From Marinilabiliaceae bacterium JC017 (lineage in GTDB: Bacteria; Bacteroidota; Bacteroidia; Bacteroidales; Marinilabiliaceae), in contig RHGE01000010.1 of NCBI GenBank assembly GCA_004296775.1, positions 1 through 39,249 of the forward strand: 39,249 nucleotides of DNA, read 5' to 3'. Below, in pieces: positions 34,110 to 39,249 of the stretch. Under the pieces are notes generated by a model that was given only the letters and a program-made list of their open reading frames with translations, ran no database searches and was not told the DNA's origin. Within the stretch, counting starts at the first letter, position 1. Each line of letters opens with the position of its first letter. The translations under genes were made by a program, and so were the position numbers.

Positions 34110-35525
34110 ATGACTCAAGATAAGATTAAATTAAAAGAGAAGATTGGGTATGCGCTGGGGGATACTTCAGCCAATATAGCCTGGCGGGCATTAACTTCAT
34201 TCTTGCTAATATTTTACACCGATGTGTTTGGTATATCGGCGGTGGCAGCAGGGGTATTGTTACTCATCACGCGATTGTCTGATGGGGTAACAGATGTGAT
34301 CATGGGTATGATTGCCGATCGCACCAATTCCAAATACGGAAAATTCCGTCCCTGGATCCTTTGGTCATCTGTACCTTTTGGGGTGCTGCTGGTTTTAACT
34401 TTTTCGACTCCTAATTTCGGGCCCACCGGTAAATTGATCTATGCCTATGTGACTTACATTTTACTGACATTGGTCTATACTGCCAACAATGTACCCTATT
34501 CGGCCTTGATGGGTGTTATGACAGCCGATCAAAAGGAGCGCACCTCCTTATCATCTTTCCGGTTTGCCGGTGCCTACTTTGGTGGTATTATTGCCCAGGG
34601 ATTATTGATTTACCTGGTACTGTTTTTAGGAGGTGGTGATGAAAGCAAAGGTTATCAGTACTCCATGTATCTTTTGGCAGGGCTGTTGATTGCCTTCCTG
34701 CTTGTTACCTTCTTTACCACCAAGGAACGGGTGGCAGCTCCCAAAAATCAGAAAACATCCATTTGGCACGATCTCACAGATTTGATCAGTAATCGGCCCT
34801 GGTTGATATTATTGGTGGTAGGGTTCCTTTTTGTGACATTTAACTCCATCAAGCAGGGAATCACGGTGATCTATTTTAAACGTTACATCGGAGATGAACT
34901 ATTGGCTGCATCTTACATGGTGGTATTACTTATCGTTTCCATGATTGCGGCGTTGGTTACTACACCACTGGCCAGTTATTTCGGAAAAAAACGCTTGTTT
35001 ATTTATGTCATGATCTTTTCGGGCATAACAACAGGGCTTATTCATTTTGTCGGGCCACAGGATACCACACTTATTTTCATCCTTGGCTCTCTGGCCGAGT
35101 TTGCCGCCGGTATCATGCCCGTGCTCTTCTTTGCTATGTTGGGTGATTCGGCCGATTATTCCGAGTGGAAGCATAACCGGAGGGCGACCGGCTTAATCTA
35201 TTCTGCCGGGACTTTTGCCATGAAGTTTGGTGGTGGTGTAGCGGGCGCTATTATTGGATTTGTGCTGGGAGGTTACGGATATGACGGGATGGATGCGCAG
35301 ACTATTCCACAGGCCATTCCCGGTATAAAATTGTTGATGAGTTGGATACCATCCATATTCATGGTGTTTTCAGTTATTGCCATGATTGTTTATCCGTTGT
35401 CTTCTAAAAAGATGGAAACCATTGAAAAGGATTTGGAGCTCCAGCGAAATAAAGAATTAAATGTAATGACTAACGTGAATAATGCTGACCTTGAAGAGGC
35501 ATTGGGATGCGTTGAGAATATCTGA
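34110..35525 (+). CDS. MFS transporter, GPH/MelB-like sugar:cation symporter
   Basis: An inner-membrane symporter importing the released oligosaccharide. The 471-residue chain has about twelve hydrophobic segments and the GPH signatures KIGYALGDTSANIAWRAL, ITRLSDGVTDVIMGMIADRT and KYGKFRPWILW, and a second-half EFAAGIMPVLFFAMLGDSADYSEWKHNRRATG. GPH carriers take di- and trisaccharides; the adjoining GH94 gene suggests cellobiose or cello-oligosaccharide. It lies 30 nt after the sulfatase and 34 nt before GH94. A separate inner-membrane carrier of this type next to susCD is common in such loci. Confidence 0.92.
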   Translation: MTQDKIKLKEKIGYALGDTSANIAWRALTSFLLIFYTDVFGISAVAAGVLLLITRLSDGVTDVIMGMIADRTNSKYGKFRPWILWSSVPFGVLLVLTFSTPNFGPTGKLIYAYVTYILLTLVYTANNVPYSALMGVMTADQKERTSLSSFRFAGAYFGGIIAQGLLIYLVLFLGGGDESKGYQYSMYLLAGLLIAFLLVTFFTTKERVAAPKNQKTSIWHDLTDLISNRPWLILLVVGFLFVTFNSIKQGITVIYFKRYIGDELLAASYMVVLLIVSMIAALVTTPLASYFGKKRLFIYVMIFSGITTGLIHFVGPQDTTLIFILGSLAEFAAGIMPVLFFAMLGDSADYSEWKHNRRATGLIYSAGTFAMKFGGGVAGAIIGFVLGGYGYDGMDAQTIPQAIPGIKLLMSWIPSIFMVFSVIAMIVYPLSSKKMETIEKDLELQRNKELNVMTNVNNADLEEALGCVENI

Positions 35526-35558
35526 TACTCAAACCGAGATATTAAAAATAAGGAAATA

Positions 35559-37991
35559 ATGAAATACGGCTATTTTGATGATGCAAACAGGGAATATGTG
35601 ATTAACAATCCGGAGACTCCCTGGCCATGGATTAATTATTTGGGTAATGAGGATTTTTTTTCCTTGATATCCAATACAGCAGGGGGATATAGCTTTTATA
35701 AAGATGCGAAGTTTCGTCGTTTAACCCGTTACCGGTACAACAATGTGCCCATGGATAACGGCGGTCGGTATTTTTACATCAATGATGGGGAAACAATATG
35801 GTCACCGGGTTGGAAGCCCGTGAAAACTTCATTGGATAGTTATGAGTGTCGGCATGGAATGAGTTATACTGCCATTACCGGATCTAAAAACGGGATTACG
35901 GCAGAGACCTTGTTTTTTGTTCCGCTCAAGTCCTGGGCTGAAGTACAAAAAGTCAAGTTGACCAATACTTCCGAAGAAACCAAAAAACTGAAGTTTTTCT
36001 CCTTTGCCGAATGGTGCCTCTGGAATGCCGAAGATGATCAGAATAACCTGCAACGTAATTTATCTACCGGAGAGGTGGAGATTGACGGCTCCACCCTTTA
36101 CCATAAAACAGAATATAAAGAACGGCGTAACCATTATGCTTTCTACCATGTGAATGCGCCGATAAATGGATTTGATACCGACCGGGAATCCTTTGTCGGT
36201 TTATATAATGAATACTCGGGGCCACAAGCTGTTGTTAATGGAAAGCCGGGTAATTCAGTGGCACACGGTTGGTCTCCCGTTGCTTCGCATTACATTGAGA
36301 TGGAGTTAAAACCCGGCGAGTCCAAAGAGTTTGTTTTCGTGTTGGGATATATTGAAAATCCCGAAGATCAGAAGTGGGAAAGCAAAGGGGTGATTAATAA
36401 GACGTCTGCAAAAGCATTGATTGAGCGCTTCAATACAACGGAGAAAGTGGAGGCGGCTTTGGCAGAGTTGCGCAAATATTGGGATGACTTGCTGAGTGTT
36501 TATGTCCTGAAGAGTAAGGATGACAAATTGAACCGCATGGTAAACATTTGGAATCAGTACCAATGCATGGTAACCTTCAACATGTCACGTTCCGCTTCTT
36601 TCTATGAGGTAGGGATCGGCCGGGGAATGGGCTTTCGTGATTCCAATCAGGACCTGATCGGTTTTATACACCAGATCCCCGAGCGGGCGAAAGAGCGGAT
36701 TATCGACATTGCCTCCACCCAATTGGAAGATGGCGGTGCCTATCACCAATACCAGCCATTGACCAAGCGAGGAAACGATGCCATCGGAGGTAATTTTAAT
36801 GACGATCCCTTGTGGCTTATTTTGTCTACAACAACTTACATAAAGGAAACGGGTGATTTCTCCATTCTGGATGAGATGGTACCCTTTGATAACGACGAAC
36901 GGAAAGCAAAAAGTCTGTTTGAACACCTGAAACGATCCTTTTATTTTACGGTGAAGAATCTGGGGCCCCATGGTTTGCCCCTCATTGGCCGGGCCGACTG
37001 GAATGACTGTTTAAACCTGAATTGTTTCTCAAATGATCCCAACGAGTCGTTCCAAACTACCGGTAACAAAGAAGGCGGTCAGGCAGAGTCATTGATGATA
37101 GCCGGTTTGTTTGTGGTATATGGTCGTGATTATATAGAGTTATGCCGTCAGATCGGTAATCAGCAGGAGGCGGATGAGGCTCAGGTACATGTGAACCAAA
37201 TGGTAGAAGCCATTAAAACACATGGTTGGGATGGCGAATGGTTCCTGCGTGCTTACGATTATTATGGCAATAAAGTGGGAAGTGATGAAAATGAAGAAGG
37301 GAAAATCTTTATTGAATCACAAGGCTGGTGTACCATGGCCGGTATTGGTAAAGAAGAAGGATTATGCGAGAAGGCGCTTGATGCTGTGAAAGAACGGTTG
37401 GATTGTGAATATGGTATTGTGCTGAATAATCCTGCCTTCACCAAATACGTGGTTGAATACGGGGAGATCTCCACTTATCCCAAAGGGTATAAGGAAAATG
37501 CTGGTATCTTTTGCCATAACAATCCATGGATTGTGATAGGAGAGACCAACCTGGGACGAGGCGAGCAGGCCTGGGAGTATTATCAGAAGATTTGCCCGGC
37601 CTATCTGGAAGATATCAGTGATTTACACCGGACAGAACCCTATGTATATGCTCAGATGATTGCCGGAAAAGATGCCTTTAAACCCGGAGAAGCTAAAAAC
37701 TCCTGGTTAACCGGCACGGCAGCCTGGAATTTCTATGCCATCTCACAATATATACTTGGAATAAAGCCCGATTATGACGGATTGCGAATTGATCCCTGTG
37801 TGCCACAAGCATTAGGTGATTATACCATACAACGACAATTTCGTGGGGTTATATATAATATCAATGTCATTGCAGGTCCTAAGGGAAATGGCGTGAAGCG
37901 CCTGCTGCTCGATGATAAAGAAATTGAAGGAAATGTGTTGCCTGTTTCAAATCCGGGACAGGTACACCAGGTAGTAGTCGAATTATTATAA
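35559..37991 (+). CDS. Glycoside hydrolase family 94, cellobiose phosphorylase
   Basis: A cytoplasmic phosphorylase that splits cellobiose with phosphate into glucose 1-phosphate and glucose. No signal peptide. The 810-residue length and the whole pattern match known cellobiose phosphorylases, such as that of Cellvibrio gilvus: [62 protein letters not shown], and the ADWNDCLN stretch (479-486), which carries the general-acid Asp of the family. Later blocks [15 protein letters not shown] and [12 protein letters not shown] also match. The extent of similarity makes cellobiose much likelier than chitobiose or laminaribiose, though this was judged by memory, not alignment. Last gene of the tightly spaced operon. 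Confidence 0.93.
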   Translation: MKYGYFDDANREYVINNPETPWPWINYLGNEDFFSLISNTAGGYSFYKDAKFRRLTRYRYNNVPMDNGGRYFYINDGETIWSPGWKPVKTSLDSYECRHGMSYTAITGSKNGITAETLFFVPLKSWAEVQKVKLTNTSEETKKLKFFSFAEWCLWNAEDDQNNLQRNLSTGEVEIDGSTLYHKTEYKERRNHYAFYHVNAPINGFDTDRESFVGLYNEYSGPQAVVNGKPGNSVAHGWSPVASHYIEMELKPGESKEFVFVLGYIENPEDQKWESKGVINKTSAKALIERFNTTEKVEAALAELRKYWDDLLSVYVLKSKDDKLNRMVNIWNQYQCMVTFNMSRSASFYEVGIGRGMGFRDSNQDLIGFIHQIPERAKERIIDIASTQLEDGGAYHQYQPLTKRGNDAIGGNFNDDPLWLILSTTTYIKETGDFSILDEMVPFDNDERKAKSLFEHLKRSFYFTVKNLGPHGLPLIGRADWNDCLNLNCFSNDPNESFQTTGNKEGGQAESLMIAGLFVVYGRDYIELCRQIGNQQEADEAQVHVNQMVEAIKTHGWDGEWFLRAYDYYGNKVGSDENEEGKIFIESQGWCTMAGIGKEEGLCEKALDAVKERLDCEYGIVLNNPAFTKYVVEYGEISTYPKGYKENAGIFCHNNPWIVIGETNLGRGEQAWEYYQKICPAYLEDISDLHRTEPYVYAQMIAGKDAFKPGEAKNSWLTGTAAWNFYAISQYILGIKPDYDGLRIDPCVPQALGDYTIQRQFRGVIYNINVIAGPKGNGVKRLLLDDKEIEGNVLPVSNPGQVHQVVVELL

Positions 37992-38000
37992 CGGAGGATT

Positions 38001-38048
38001 GAAATAACCTGGATGGTGGAAGCTGTCCGGGTTATTTCCAATACAAAT
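38001..38048 (+). terminator. Stem-loop after GH94
   Basis: GAAATAACCTGGA pairs with TCCGGGTTATTTC over 13 bp (one G-T pair) around a 22-base loop, 10 nt after the GH94 stop. No T-run follows, so it may be an mRNA-end hairpin rather than a strict intrinsic terminator. The next sulfatase, 171 nt on, probably has its own promoter. Confidence 0.55.
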
Positions 38049-38218
38049 GATTAACTTTTGATTAAGAATAATCAATTATCAGACGATTTATCCGGGAAAT
38101 GATATTTAAATGATAAACATCTATAGGCCCGTTATTATCTACAAGTCTAAAGTCTATGGGGCTATTAGCTATAGACCTATTAACCTCCAGAATTACAGCG
38201 AACTTTAAAATCAAAGTA

Positions 38219-39249
38219 ATGAGTTTAAGAATAAAAAATCTAATATTTGGCCTTTCCGCTACCATGTCTATGTCAATGGTAGCCCAGGAACGGCCAAATG
38301 TGTTGTTTATCGCCGTGGATGACTTAAAACCGCTGATCGGTAGTTATGGTCATGATTACATGATAACACCAAACATTGATAAACTCGCTAACAGTGGCGT
38401 GGTTTTTACCAATGCCCATTGCCAGCAAGCTATTTGCGGGCCTTCACGTGCCAGTATCCTAACCGGTATGCGGCCTGATTATACCGGTGTCTGGGACCTG
38501 AAGACTCGTATGCGGGATGTAAACCCCGATATATTAGCCTTGCCGGAGCATTTTAAGGGAAACGGCTACACCACCGTGGCAGTGGGAAAGATCTATGATC
38601 CGCGTTGTGTGGATAAACAGTATGATGATCAATCCTGGAGTATCCCTTATTCGGAAAGTGCGAAATATACCTATCCTGAACCCTATGGCCCGCCGGCTTT
38701 GTCCTATTATGCGTTAGAGGAGAACAAGCAAATTGTGCACAAGCTGGAAGAAGAGGGCAAAGCCAAAGGGGTGAAGAATATGCACGGCTATATAACGAAG
38801 CAATTTAAGCCTTCCACAGAATGTGCCGATGTACCGGACGAAGCTTACATCGATGGTCAGATCTGTAACAATACCTTACAGTACATGAAAACACTGTCAC
38901 AACAGAAGAAGCCCTTCTTCTTAGCGGTAGGTTTTAAACGCCCTCACTTGCCCTTTGCCGCCCCAAAGAAATACTGGGATATGTATAAAAGGGACGAGGT
39001 TCATTTGGCTGAATATCCCCATGCTGTGAAGGATGGCGTGGAGATGGCCTATCACAAGTCGGGTGAATTATATTCTTACACCGATATTCCGCCATTAACT
39101 TCCTTCTCTGATATATTTACTGATAATGTGCCGGAAGACAAGCAGCGCGAATTGATTCACGGGTACTATGCCAGTGTCTCATATGTGGACGCCCAGGTGG
39201 GTAAGTTAATGGATCAGTTGAAAGAGCTGGGACTGGATAAGAATACCGT
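38219..39249 (+). CDS. Sulfatase (family S1), iduronate-2-sulfatase-like, cut by the window end
   Basis: A second exported sulfatase, only its first 343 codons present. Signal peptide 1-22 (ending MSMVAQ). RPNVLFIAVDDLKPLIGSYG contains the calcium-binding Asp pair. The formylglycine motif is AICGPSRASILTGMRPD with Cys73 in CGPSR. KRPHLPFAAPKKYWD is typical of the iduronate-2-sulfatase-like S1 group (often assigned S1_7). Its signatures differ from the CTPSR sulfatase at 32464, so the two are probably specific for different sulfate positions. It starts 227 nt after GH94 and seems to be the first gene of a further transcription unit. Confidence 0.93.
   Translation, partial: MSLRIKNLIFGLSATMSMSMVAQERPNVLFIAVDDLKPLIGSYGHDYMITPNIDKLANSGVVFTNAHCQQAICGPSRASILTGMRPDYTGVWDLKTRMRDVNPDILALPEHFKGNGYTTVAVGKIYDPRCVDKQYDDQSWSIPYSESAKYTYPEPYGPPALSYYALEENKQIVHKLEEEGKAKGVKNMHGYITKQFKPSTECADVPDEAYIDGQICNNTLQYMKTLSQQKKPFFLAVGFKRPHLPFAAPKKYWDMYKRDEVHLAEYPHAVKDGVEMAYHKSGELYSYTDIPPLTSFSDIFTDNVPEDKQRELIHGYYASVSYVDAQVGKLMDQLKELGLDKNT

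Overview
The window looks like chromosomal DNA of a member of the Bacteroidota, most likely a marine or sediment Bacteroidales/Marinilabiliales-type bacterium. The case rests on a SusC/SusD pair, a hybrid two-component regulator with propeller sensor, lipobox lipoproteins, a murein L,D-transpeptidase of the YkuD_2 type, moderate GC, few Shine-Dalgarno sequences and two S1 sulfatases. The genus cannot be read from the sequence.

Layout. 1-137 is the 3' end (domains V and VI) of a group II intron whose body lies outside the window. 601-6226 is a cell-envelope neighbourhood: a YcbB-like L,D-transpeptidase, a convergent YkuD_2 L,D-transpeptidase, a small unknown protein, a permuted NlpC/P60 lipoprotein, a PD40 propeller lipoprotein and a MarR regulator. 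6625-7404 is a phosphodiesterase-like gene lacking its first strand. 8435-12225 is an NAD salvage locus (nrtR-pncA-pncB-nadE) closed by a strong terminator. 12354-12790 is a striking tandem array with a 42-bp period. 13228-18789 holds a nuclease fused to a ComEA-like helix-hairpin-helix domain, an aminotransferase, a MaoC-like dehydratase and an ABC-F ATPase; three of these genes end inside 7-bp repeat arrays.

19095 to the window end is a polysaccharide utilisation locus. A hybrid two-component sensor (minus strand) faces susC-susD-GH3-GH9-sulfatase-MFS-GH94 (plus strand), followed by a second sulfatase cut by the window end. The GH94 protein closely resembles cellobiose phosphorylases, so the inferred substrate has a beta-1,4-glucan backbone carrying sulfate esters. 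In the model, surface SusCD binds and imports oligosaccharides, the sulfatases remove sulfate, GH9 and GH3 cut the glucan, the GPH-type MFS carrier imports disaccharide, and GH94 phosphorolyses it in the cytoplasm.

The intergenic DNA is unusually rich in repeats: the 42-bp array, two heptamer arrays, a roughly 50-bp dispersed repeat that often lies just upstream of start codons in the gene's orientation, a paired-hairpin element whose two copies differ by a compensatory change, a small element with terminal inverted repeats, and a perfect 17-bp hairpin followed by 11-bp tandem repeats. No tRNA, rRNA or CRISPR array was seen.
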